Shown here in pieces: positions 1-6,659 of a stretch of DNA of 8,331 nucleotides (its first letter is position 1; every line of letters begins with the position of its first letter). The translations under genes were made by a program, and so were the position numbers. Origin of the DNA: Chloroflexota bacterium (GTDB lineage: Bacteria; Chloroflexota; UBA6077; CF-72); NCBI GenBank assembly GCA_019242065.1, contig JAFAWJ010001084.1:1-8331 (forward strand). The letters are read 5' to 3'. The notes under the pieces are model-generated. The model was not told where the DNA came from. It ran no database searches and was given only the letters and a program-made list of their open reading frames with translations.

Positions 1-623
1 GACTGGGTGCCGTCGCGCCAGTAGCACAGGTCGCACTTGGTGAAGTTATCCTTCACCGGGTCATACGAAATGCGCGACTCCTGCCCGAAGACCAGCCCGT
101 TGGTGGCATTTTGCTCGGGACTGGTCGGAAAAATGCACGCCTCGGCGCAGCGGTTACAGGCGACGCACACGTCTTCACGGATGAAGCGCGCCCCCGACAC
201 CGGCTCGACCCGCAGCGCATTCACCGGGCAGACGTACAGGCACTCGGCGGTAGGACACTGCAGACACGGCTCCTGGTGGAATTGACCGCGGCCCGGATAC
301 TGCGCCTGAACAGCCGGGTCCACCTGGGTGGTCGGATCGTTGAAGACGCGGATACGCGGTAGCTCTGAGAGTCCCTGGGCTTTGTGGACCTGCGAGCAAA
401 TGACTTCGCAGGTCAGACACCCGATGCACAGCGTCGGGTCCGGAAAGATGACGCCGTTGGCCAGCATGGTGGTCTTGGGTGTCGATCCGGCCGCGAGGCC
501 GATACCGCCGATCGCTTCAAAGGCGATGAACGCGCCGACCGCGGCCGCCCCGCCCTTGAGGACATTCCGACGGGTGGTTGATCCTCCCTCAGCCGCGGGT
601 GGCGACGTCCCGTCACTGGCCAT
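1..623 (-). CDS. Tat-targeted DmsB/YdhY-like 4x[4Fe-4S] ferredoxin subunit (3' end outside window)
   Basis: An electron-transfer iron-sulfur protein; 207 residues are visible before the window edge. The ATG at 623 lies inside the end of the propeller gene (11-nt overlap), so translation is probably coupled. Residues 17-23 (TRRNVLK) followed by a Gly/Ala-rich hydrophobic stretch to about residue 45 look like a twin-arginine signal. Four cysteine groups follow in the DmsB/NrfC/YdhY order: C66-x2-C69-x2-C72-x3-C76; C120-x2-C123-x4-C128-x3-C132; C153-x2-C156-x2-C159-x3-C163; and the start of group four at C197-x2-C200. In that family such groups bind four [4Fe-4S] clusters, and the subunit wires a Mo/W catalytic subunit to a quinone-reactive or other partner. 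The usual partner (a DMSO-reductase-type or aldehyde ferredoxin oxidoreductase-type subunit) is not in the window and may lie just beyond its left edge. Alternatively this protein serves the adjacent molybdenum hydroxylase. Family call firm; partner unknown. Confidence 0.9.
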   Translation of the reverse strand, partial: MASDGTSPPAAEGGSTTRRNVLKGGAAAVGAFIAFEAIGGIGLAAGSTPKTTMLANGVIFPDPTLCIGCLTCEVICSQVHKAQGLSELPRIRVFNDPTTQVDPAVQAQYPGRGQFHQEPCLQCPTAECLYVCPVNALRVEPVSGARFIREDVCVACNRCAEACIFPTSPEQNATNGLVFGQESRISYDPVKDNFTKCDLCYWRDGTQ

Positions 624-1854
624 CTGTCCCTGTTGCCCTCCTTTTTCTACGCGCGCGGGCGATCATCACGCCCTCGACGCCTGCCCAGACAAGCGCCAGA
701 CCGGCCAGGGCCGCGACGTACGGGCTGATGCCGGCCGGCAGGATACCGGTTCCGGTCGAACCTGGCGTGCTGGTTGTGGTGGTGGTCGTCGAGCTCGACG
801 CGACGGGCGGGGAAGCCATCGCATTGCCTCCGGGTGACGTTGTCGACTGTCCGGTGGTCGATACTCCAGCCGGATGACCCGCTGCGGCGAGCGCCGGCGA
901 CAGGTCCGTCTCACCTGAAAGCGTCTTCAACGCTTGTTTGCCCGCGTCGTCCAGCGTCGCGACGTAGATGTCGAAATTGCCGTTGCGCGGCGAGGCGAAG
1001 AGCAGTTTCTGCTGGTCCGGACTGATCTCGAACGGTCCCTGGACCTGCACGTCCTGGACTATCGGCGTAGGTGGCTGGTTACTGCCGGGTGTGATCGCCC
1101 AGATGTCCGTCCAGGATTGGCCCGGGTTGATGTGTTCGGTGACGTAGCTCAGGCGACCGTCGGACAGGTACTCCGGGAAATGGCTGCGGCCGCTCGGATC
1201 GTCGACCGAGACTTTTTGCTGATCGGTCCCGTCGTCCGAGCGCATGGTGTAGACGTGCGTCTGATCACCGTCGGTGTAGGCCAGGTGCGTGCCGTCCGGA
1301 GACCATGACGCCATATGGCAGGCAAACGTGCACTGGCTCTTGTTTTCTGAGGCGAGGACCTGCGTCATCTGGAGTGCGCGCGTGCCGTCGGTATTGACGG
1401 TCCACAAATCCAGTTGGCCGTTCAGATAGTTGTAGAAGCTCAGGCGTGTTCCGTCCGGGCTCCACGACGGGAAGCTGGCGAAGCCGCCCAGGTTGGTGAC
1501 GGTCGAACGCTTGCCCGAGGCAAGGTCAATCAGCGCGATCTCGCGCTTCAAGTCTGTGCCGGTGTCGACGGCAAGCTGCTTGCCATCGGGACTCCAGGTG
1601 GGATGACGGTCGTCGTCGCCAGCCGGCGTGATCAGCTGACGATCGGAGCCGTCGGCGGCCATGGTGTAGACGTGATAGGCGTCGTTTTCGCTGGTTTGAA
1701 AGGCGATGTGGGTGCCATCTGGACTCCACGCGGGTCTGACCGAGGAGGTTCCGTCCGCTGTGACCTGGATGATGGGTCCCGAGGCGAAGGCGATCTGGGC
1801 AGTGGCCAGGGCGCCGATCACGGCCAGCGCCCAGAGGCGAAACACATGTCTCAT
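613..1854 (-). CDS. Secreted, C-terminally anchored TolB-like (WD40-like PD40) beta-propeller protein
   Basis: 413 residues. Residues 1-25 form a Sec-type signal (MRHVFR then a hydrophobic run ending AFAS). Residues 28-320 contain propeller blades with TolB/PD40 signatures: WSPDG at 43-47, 87-91, 131-135 and 184-188, then weaker SDG (231-233) and SPD (278-280) blades, giving about six. Residues 325-370 are a Ser/Thr/Pro/Gly linker. A hydrophobic segment (about 377-399) and a basic tail (ARARRKRR, 399-406) follow, so the propeller should sit outside the cell, tethered by its C-terminus. LPAG at 372-375, just before the hydrophobic segment, resembles a degenerate sortase signal. A C175-x3-C179-H180 motif lies between blades three and four. 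Such propellers bind proteins, sugars or metals; no catalytic function can be read. It is 35 nt downstream of the FAD subunit gene and overlaps the ferredoxin gene, so it very likely belongs to the same operon. The role in the complex is unknown: scaffold, docking or sensing are all possible. Confidence 0.9.
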   Translation of the reverse strand: MRHVFRLWALAVIGALATAQIAFASGPIIQVTADGTSSVRPAWSPDGTHIAFQTSENDAYHVYTMAADGSDRQLITPAGDDDRHPTWSPDGKQLAVDTGTDLKREIALIDLASGKRSTVTNLGGFASFPSWSPDGTRLSFYNYLNGQLDLWTVNTDGTRALQMTQVLASENKSQCTFACHMASWSPDGTHLAYTDGDQTHVYTMRSDDGTDQQKVSVDDPSGRSHFPEYLSDGRLSYVTEHINPGQSWTDIWAITPGSNQPPTPIVQDVQVQGPFEISPDQQKLLFASPRNGNFDIYVATLDDAGKQALKTLSGETDLSPALAAAGHPAGVSTTGQSTTSPGGNAMASPPVASSSTTTTTTSTPGSTGTGILPAGISPYVAALAGLALVWAGVEGVMIARARRKRRATGTDGQ

Positions 1855-1871
1855 GGCCGAATGGCCACCAC
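1851..1871 (-). other. Possible six-codon leader ORF coupled to the propeller start
   Basis: On the minus strand GTG-GTG-GCC-ATT-CGG-CCA-TGA runs from 1871 to 1851. Its TGA overlaps the propeller ATG as ATGA, the classical stop-start arrangement. The strong SD GGGAGGGG is 4 nt from the first GTG and 7 nt from the second, which is normal spacing. Termination-reinitiation would explain why the SD is so far from the ATG. The peptide would be about six residues, so there is no compositional support for coding, and chance is a real alternative. Confidence 0.2.
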
Positions 1872-1883
1872 CTTACCCCTCCC
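1852..1883 (-). promoter_or_regulatory. Unusual translation-start region of the propeller gene (distant SD, start-proximal inverted repeat)
   Basis: The best Shine-Dalgarno, GGGAGGGG (minus strand, 1883-1876), is too far from the propeller ATG at 1854 for normal use. A second purine-rich run, AAGGTGG (1874-1868), is still 13 nt away. A perfect 5-bp inverted repeat with a 4-nt loop (1854-1867, TGGCC/GGCCA) fills the gap and touches the start codon. Either the hairpin shortens the effective spacing, or the strong SD serves a tiny upstream frame whose stop overlaps the ATG. Sequence observation certain; function inferred. Confidence 0.35.
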
Positions 1884-1889
1884 ACATCA

Positions 1890-2888
1890 TCAACTGCCGA
1901 GGGCTTGAAGCACCGTGCGTTGGATCAGGCCTTGGGCGATGTCGACTTTGTAGGCGTTGAGGCTCATCGGACGCGCTACGGTGCGGATCTGGGCGGCGGC
2001 CTGCTGGATGGTCTGCTGGACGTTCTTGCCCTTGAGCGCATCCTCGACCACCTGCGCGCGGTACGGCACCGGCGACACACCGCCGAGCGTGATGCGGCCA
2101 TCCTGCCAGTTGCCGCTGCCGTCGACCGTGAACGCCGCGGCGACGGAGACCAGGGCGAAGTCATAGACCTGACGGTCCTTGAGCTTCGTCCACGCCATCT
2201 TCGTCCCGGCGGCGGGGGTCGGCACGAAGATACTGGTCATGATCTCGTTGGGCTTCAGGACGTTCTCGGTGAGCACGTCCTCGCGCGGACCATGGAAGTA
2301 CTGGTCGAACGCGACCGTGCGATCGCCGCCGGGCCCCGTGATCGACGCCTGAGCGTTCAGCGCCAGCAGCGCCGTGGAGGTGTCCGACGGGTGCACGATG
2401 TAGCACAGCTCGCCGCCAATGATCGCGTGATAGCGATTGTCACCGGTGACGGAGTAGCAGAAGTCGCCACCCTTCTTGTAGCAGTTGAAGTCCTCGCCCC
2501 TGAAGAACCAGCACCGCGGTCGCTGGTTGATGTTGCCGCCGATGGTTCCGAAGTTGCGGATCAACGGTGAAGCGATGGTCAGGGCCGCCTGGGTGAGCAG
2601 TGGAAAGGTCTGTTGCAGGTCGGGATGCTCGATGACCTCGGAGAGCGTCGTGGTCGCGCCGATATGGGCGCCATCGGAGCCAACGCTGATGCCTTTGAGG
2701 TCGGGAATCGTGGTCAGGTCGACCATCTGAACGGGGATGGGCATGCCCTTGCCCTGGACCCAGTCCTTCATGATGCCGCCGACCAGGTCGCTGCCACCGC
2801 CGAGTGCCTTGCCGGTGGCGCCGAACTGGTCCAGCATGCCCACGGCGTCCTGGACGGTGCTTGGCTCGTACAACTCGAAGCTCTTCAT
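1890..2888 (-). CDS. FAD-binding (medium) subunit of a molybdenum hydroxylase, PaoB/HcrB-like with four extra Cys
   Basis: 332 residues, the usual length for CoxM/PaoB-type subunits. The ATG at 2888 is chosen because GGAGG lies about 6 nt upstream and the protein then begins with the typical family N-terminus (MKSFELYEP). The frame is open further upstream but that part overlaps the catalytic gene. FAD-binding signatures are ALGGGSDLV (28-36) and RNFGTIGGNI (111-120), followed by the C-terminal CO dehydrogenase flavoprotein-like domain (about 225-330). Residues C126, C136, C144 and C162 (C-x9-C-x7-C-x17-C) sit in an insertion after the second FAD motif. In E. coli PaoB and 4-hydroxybenzoyl-CoA reductase beta subunits an insertion at this place carries a [4Fe-4S] cluster, so one is likely here. 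The protein passes electrons from the [2Fe-2S] subunit to an external acceptor. It has no signal of its own, so it presumably travels with the Tat-targeted subunit. It starts 14 nt after the catalytic gene. Confidence 0.92.
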   Translation of the reverse strand: MKSFELYEPSTVQDAVGMLDQFGATGKALGGGSDLVGGIMKDWVQGKGMPIPVQMVDLTTIPDLKGISVGSDGAHIGATTTLSEVIEHPDLQQTFPLLTQAALTIASPLIRNFGTIGGNINQRPRCWFFRGEDFNCYKKGGDFCYSVTGDNRYHAIIGGELCYIVHPSDTSTALLALNAQASITGPGGDRTVAFDQYFHGPREDVLTENVLKPNEIMTSIFVPTPAAGTKMAWTKLKDRQVYDFALVSVAAAFTVDGSGNWQDGRITLGGVSPVPYRAQVVEDALKGKNVQQTIQQAAAQIRTVARPMSLNAYKVDIAQGLIQRTVLQALGS

Positions 2889-2902
2889 TGCGCCCTCCGG
2901 CC

Positions 2903-5374
2903 CTAGCTCGCGCCCTTGAGCGCCGCGAGCACCTTCTCGCGAGTAATCGGCATGTCCTGGATCCAGACCCCGATCGCGTTGTAGACCGCGTTGGTGATGG
3001 TCGGCGCCGGCGAGGCCATGGGCGGCTCCCCGATGCCATGCGCACCGAACACGCCGTATTCCTTGGGATGCTCGACCAGCACGACTTTGATGTCGCGCGG
3101 TGCGTCCTTGATGGTCAGGGGCTTGTAGTCGAGCATGTTCGGATTGAGCGGCAATCCCGTCGCCTGATCCGACAGCAGCTCCTCGGTCAACGTCGCCCCG
3201 AGCGCCATGACCACGCCACCCTCGATCTGCTGTTCCAGGGTGAACGGATTCAGTGCGCGTCCGACGTCGTGAGCGGCCACGTAGCGCAGGACGGTGACCG
3301 TGCCCGTGACGGTATCGACCTCGACTTCCGCGGCGTGCGAGGCGAACGCGGTGCGCTCCCACTGGGGGTCCTGGGTATAGATCGAGCGACCCAGGATGGG
3401 GTTACCCGCGAACTGGACCACCTGCGACAGCGTGAGTGTCTTGGAGGAATCGCTCTTCATGGACACGACGCCGTTCTGAAGGTCCACGTCGTCCGCGGTG
3501 ACGTTGATCGTCTGGCCGGCTTTTCTGGCGTCGTCGACGAATCGCTTGGCGCCCCAGTCCAGTACCTGCTTGCGCGCATCCTGCCCGGCTTCGTACATGC
3601 CGCGACCGCCGGTATTGGTCTGCTGACTGCCGAACGTGCCGCTGGCGTCGGTGGTCACGTCGGTGTCGACGGCCAGTGTGATGCTGGTGGCGTACAGCGG
3701 TACGCCGAGTGACTCCGCGGCGATCATCGTCATCAGGCTGCGTTGGCCGTCGCCAATGTCGTTGGCGGCGGAGATGCACTGCACGGTGCCGTCGGTGTTG
3801 ACAATGACCTGACCGGTGGCGGGATTGCCGCCCGCGCCGTGGCTACACGCGTGCGCGGCCAGGCCCATGCCATGGAAGACGCCCGGGCTCACCTCCTTGG
3901 CCTTGGGCGCGTGCCAGTTCTGCTGCCAGCCAATGGCGTCGGCCGCCTGTTGAATACAGTCGCGAATGCCCGGATTACTGAACGGCTTTTTGGTGTCTGG
4001 ATTGCCCACCTCGTTCAGGTTCATCAGGCGGAACTGGACCGGATCCATGCCGATGGCGTACGCCGCTTTTTCCATCATCACGTCCATGGCAAACGTGCCG
4101 TTGGGATGGCTGACGCAGCGATACGGGCCCTGCTTGTAGGAGTTGGTGAAGACGTCCACCGCGTCCAGTTGCAGGTTGGGAATCTTGTAGAGGTCCTGCA
4201 TGACGAACCAGGATCCGTTGGCCGCGGCGCTGCGCGCGGCGCCGACGTTGGCGATCACTTTGAACTGGCCCGAAACGATGTTGCCGTCCTTGTTGACGGA
4301 CATGTGCATCTCATTGCGGAACTGCGGGCGGTGGGTACGGGTGACGAAGTCCTCGGCGCGCGTGTAGGTGTTGCGCACCGGCCGACCGGTGATTTTGGCC
4401 AGGATGGCGGCGTGGATCTCGCTGAGGTCCGCGTTGGAGCGGTAGCCGTAACCGGAGCCGACGTAGCCGGGCTGAATGGCGCGCACCTTGTTCTGGGGAA
4501 CTTTCAACGCCTGCGACAGGTTGGCGCGCACCCCGTGCGCCCACTGGCTCGTGTAGTACTGAATCAGCCGGTCGTTGTCCCAGTAGGACACCGAGTTGGT
4601 GAGCTCCAGTGCGACGTGCTGCTCGAAGGCCTTGGTGAGCACCGCGTCGATGCTGACGTCGCCCTTCTGCGTTGGATCACCGCGGACCAGGGGTGGCGAA
4701 ACGCCGAGGATCGTGCCATCCAGGTTGCTGTCGAACTGTTTGGGCGTCGTGGACTTCATGGCTTCGAGGAAGTCCATGGCGGCGGGCAAGACTTCGTACT
4801 GGACCTGGATCAAGCGCATCGCCTCGTCGGCGATGTGCTCACTCTCGGCCGCGATCATGGCGACCGGCGCGCCGACCTCGAACAGCTCCTCGTCGAACAG
4901 CCCGCGGGGTGGCGGACCACTGCCGACGACGACGTCCTTGTACATGTCAGGCAAGTTGCCGCGGTGGAGAATGGAGATGACGCCGGGAAACTTGTCGGCG
5001 TCACTGGTGTCGATGCTGGTGATCTTGGCGTGCGGGTGAGGGCTGCGCAGGGTGCGCGTGTACAGCGCACCCGGGAAGTTCATGTGCTCCGTGTACTGCG
5101 CGAACCCGTTGATGATGCCCATGCCCTGCAGCCGCGGGACCTTGTTGCCGATGATCGTGTACGGTCCGTTCAGGACCGCCGCGGGGGTCGGCGGCAGGGG
5201 TTGCGCGGTCGGCGGCTGAGCTTGTGCCAGCGCCGAGGCGACCGTCTCGGGCTGTTCGGCTACCAGGCGTGCCCAATCAGGGTTGTGCGCGAGCTGCGCC
5301 CAGTCGTCTGGAGTCAGACTGGCGGCGTAGTTCGGATCCTGCGCTACGCGTAAGGCGTCAATGTGGACTGCCAC
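2903..5374 (-). CDS. Molybdopterin-binding catalytic (large) subunit, xanthine dehydrogenase/aldehyde oxidase superfamily
   Basis: 823 residues. The GTG start at 5374 has GAGGAGG about 5-6 nt upstream and follows the previous stop by 12 nt. The aldehyde oxidase a/b hammerhead domain spans about 73-195 (IIGNKVPR at 74-81) and the Moco domains about 220-815. Visible signatures are SQWAH at 276-280 (conserved cofactor Gln, Q277), GYVGSGYGYR at 303-312 (the GGGFGxK-type cofactor loop), GPYRCVSHPNGTFA at 416-429 (active-site loop), DIGDGQ at 539-544, GTFGSQQT at 579-586, QQIEGG at 715-720, and GIGEPP at 780-785 with E783 in the position of the catalytic Glu. These support hydroxylation or oxidation chemistry at Mo with water as oxygen donor. 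Cys420 occupies the place of the copper-binding Cys in form I CO dehydrogenase, but the AYxCSFR context is absent. Residues 1-70 are an extension (helical-looking, then Pro-rich 53-65) that typical relatives lack. No signal peptide. Substrate not predictable; an aldehyde or N-heterocycle is plausible. Confidence 0.95.
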   Translation of the reverse strand: MAVHIDALRVAQDPNYAASLTPDDWAQLAHNPDWARLVAEQPETVASALAQAQPPTAQPLPPTPAAVLNGPYTIIGNKVPRLQGMGIINGFAQYTEHMNFPGALYTRTLRSPHPHAKITSIDTSDADKFPGVISILHRGNLPDMYKDVVVGSGPPPRGLFDEELFEVGAPVAMIAAESEHIADEAMRLIQVQYEVLPAAMDFLEAMKSTTPKQFDSNLDGTILGVSPPLVRGDPTQKGDVSIDAVLTKAFEQHVALELTNSVSYWDNDRLIQYYTSQWAHGVRANLSQALKVPQNKVRAIQPGYVGSGYGYRSNADLSEIHAAILAKITGRPVRNTYTRAEDFVTRTHRPQFRNEMHMSVNKDGNIVSGQFKVIANVGAARSAAANGSWFVMQDLYKIPNLQLDAVDVFTNSYKQGPYRCVSHPNGTFAMDVMMEKAAYAIGMDPVQFRLMNLNEVGNPDTKKPFSNPGIRDCIQQAADAIGWQQNWHAPKAKEVSPGVFHGMGLAAHACSHGAGGNPATGQVIVNTDGTVQCISAANDIGDGQRSLMTMIAAESLGVPLYATSITLAVDTDVTTDASGTFGSQQTNTGGRGMYEAGQDARKQVLDWGAKRFVDDARKAGQTINVTADDVDLQNGVVSMKSDSSKTLTLSQVVQFAGNPILGRSIYTQDPQWERTAFASHAAEVEVDTVTGTVTVLRYVAAHDVGRALNPFTLEQQIEGGVVMALGATLTEELLSDQATGLPLNPNMLDYKPLTIKDAPRDIKVVLVEHPKEYGVFGAHGIGEPPMASPAPTITNAVYNAIGVWIQDMPITREKVLAALKGAS

Positions 5375-5386
5375 GTCGCTCCTCCT

Positions 5387-6472
5387 CTAGTTGACCGGGT
5401 GCCCGGCGTCGGACAGCATCTTGCGCACGCCAGGTTCGTCGATCTTGGACGGGTCCCACTTGACGGTGACGTCCTGGACGCTGCCCTGCACGTCGATGAT
5501 GCCCGGCTTCTGGCGCAGCGGAGCCGCGAAGGGTTCGAATTCCTCGATGGTCGACAGCGGCGTGACAAACGTGAAGTCCTTGGATGTGCCGGGTATCGAG
5601 GCCGCCGACGGCGCGGGCTGGACGATCGGCGCCGTAAAGGCGTTCAGGTTCGAGGTGTACTGCACCTGCTCGCCGCGCATGTCCGCGGCGGCCGTCTTCA
5701 CCGACGTGAAAATCTTGCTGTATTCACCACACCGACAGATATTGCCCGCGAGTCCCTCGGCGATCTGATCGTCGTTCGGATTCGGATTCGACTGCAGCAG
5801 GGCGTAGGTCGACATGATGAAGCCGCGGGTGCAGATGCCACACTGGAAGCCACCGTCGCCCCAGAACGCGCGCTGGATGGGGTGCAAGCCGTCGACACCC
5901 GCGCCTTTGGCCAGGCTGGCAACGGTCATGATTTGCTGGCCACGTCCGAGACGCGCCGACAGCACCGTGCAGCCATTGACCGCGCGACCGTCGACCAGGA
6001 CCGTACACGCGCCGCACTGGGCCCGATCGCAGCCAAGGTTGGAGCTCGACAGGTTCAAGCCGCGGGTCATGGTTTCCCACAGGCTCTCGCGCACGTCGAC
6101 GGTCACCTCCCGACCTACGCCGTCGATATTCAGGGTGACGTGGCGCATGCTCGGCGGCAGTTGACCAGCAGGCGCTTGCCCATTGGTTTGCGGCGCGGCC
6201 TGGGGCTGGGCGGTGCCTTGCGGCTGCGTCTGTCCGGCGGGTGGCGGCGCAACGGCGACCGCTGGCTGACCCGGCGCAGTCGGGACCGTCTGGACTGGTG
6301 CGCTGTTGCGGGTGGCCGCGATGCCAGCACCGGCGACCACGCCGACCACCACCGCGCCTGCGCCCGCGCCGACGAGGAAATCGCGCCGAGTGGCTAACGG
6401 ACGAATGTGCTCGCCGCTGGTCGAGTCGACTTCGGACGGCTCTGGACTGGCCGAGCCAGTGTCTTCAGGCAT
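5387..6472 (-). CDS. Tat-targeted [2Fe-2S] (small) subunit of the molybdenum hydroxylase with C-terminal HMA-like domain
   Basis: 361 residues. The ATG at 6472 is chosen because GGGGAGG (6484-6478) lies 5 nt upstream; the frame is open for another 33 codons but these lack a ribosome site. Residues 28-34 (ATRRDFL) and a Gly/Ala/Val stretch to about 53 form a twin-arginine signal, as on E. coli PaoA. A Pro/Gln/Ala tether (about 56-107) follows. The plant-type ferredoxin domain has C148, C153, C156 and C168. The all-helical second domain has C211-x2-C214 and C246-x1-C248, giving two [2Fe-2S] clusters. Normal relatives end soon after the CRC motif. Here about 110 more residues follow, and 299-361 read as a ferredoxin-like HMA fold (KPGIIDVQG, VTVKWDPSKI, VRKMLSDAGHPV) with no CxxC metal site. 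The signal should carry the whole complex out by hitchhiking and may remain as a membrane anchor, since no clear cleavage site is seen. First gene of the hydroxylase run. Confidence 0.93.
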   Translation of the reverse strand: MPEDTGSASPEPSEVDSTSGEHIRPLATRRDFLVGAGAGAVVVGVVAGAGIAATRNSAPVQTVPTAPGQPAVAVAPPPAGQTQPQGTAQPQAAPQTNGQAPAGQLPPSMRHVTLNIDGVGREVTVDVRESLWETMTRGLNLSSSNLGCDRAQCGACTVLVDGRAVNGCTVLSARLGRGQQIMTVASLAKGAGVDGLHPIQRAFWGDGGFQCGICTRGFIMSTYALLQSNPNPNDDQIAEGLAGNICRCGEYSKIFTSVKTAAADMRGEQVQYTSNLNAFTAPIVQPAPSAASIPGTSKDFTFVTPLSTIEEFEPFAAPLRQKPGIIDVQGSVQDVTVKWDPSKIDEPGVRKMLSDAGHPVN

Positions 6473-6477
6473 AACGA

Positions 6478-6521
6478 CCTCCCCTTCCGCGACCAGAGTC
6501 GCGCAAGCGATATCCATATCG
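6478..6521 (-). promoter_or_regulatory. Structured leader of the molybdenum hydroxylase operon: two inverted repeats before the SD
   Basis: Two perfect dyads lie just upstream of the [2Fe-2S] subunit start. At 6488-6503, CGCGAC/GTCGCG flanks a 4-nt loop and ends 3 nt before the GGGGAGG ribosome site (6484-6478). At 6508-6521, CGATAT and ATATCG are separated by 2 nt; this AT-rich palindrome stands out in GC-rich surroundings and looks more like a protein operator than an RNA hairpin. They could tune translation or transcription of the whole operon. The repeats are read directly from the sequence; regulation is inferred. Confidence 0.4.
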
Positions 6522-6620
6522 GGGTCGCTCCGCCCATTGGACCGCAGCCCGTCTGCCAAACCAGGCTGCAATCTTCGATTGTTGTCCGCCGCGCCGCTCT
6601 AGCGACACCCCGTACCGGCC

Positions 6621-6650
6621 ATTCTTGGACGCGCGGCCCGGCTTCGTCAA
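6621..6650 (-). promoter_or_regulatory. Possible sigma-70-like promoter for the molybdenum hydroxylase operon
   Basis: On the minus strand TTGACG (6650-6645, 5 of 6 to TTGACA) is followed after 18 nt by AAGAAT (6626-6621, 4 of 6 to TATAAT). It lies in the 190-nt gap between the cupredoxin stop and the [2Fe-2S] subunit start, the longest non-coding stretch in the window. The -10 is weak and chance is not excluded. Confidence 0.3.
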
Positions 6651-6659
6651 GCGCGCTGA

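Noticed and set aside
2889..3362. Upstream extension of the FAD subunit frame by 158 codons
   Set aside because: It overlaps the catalytic gene, reads as Arg/Gly-rich nonsense, and the start at 2888 has a proper ribosome site and family-typical N-terminus.
1905..3712. Plus-strand open frames opposite the FAD and catalytic subunits
   Set aside because: Shadow frames of confirmed genes with low-complexity translations.
3743..5353. Plus-strand open frame of 536 codons opposite the catalytic subunit
   Set aside because: It is fully antisense to a clearly recognisable enzyme, and its product is rich in Val, Gly, Arg, His and Asp with no motifs, as expected from a GC-rich mirror frame.
2903..5374. 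Assignment as aerobic form I CO dehydrogenase (coxL)
   Set aside because: The AYxCSFR signature is absent, the enzyme is apparently exported with a Tat signal on the small subunit, and the FAD subunit is PaoB-like.
5363..6397. Plus-strand open frame of 344 codons opposite the [2Fe-2S] subunit
   Set aside because: Antisense to a well-supported gene, with no domain or ribosome site.
6473..6571. Earlier start for the [2Fe-2S] subunit, 33 codons upstream
   Set aside because: No ribosome site there; it would cover the inverted repeats and bury the Tat motif deeper, while 6472 has GGGGAGG at good spacing.
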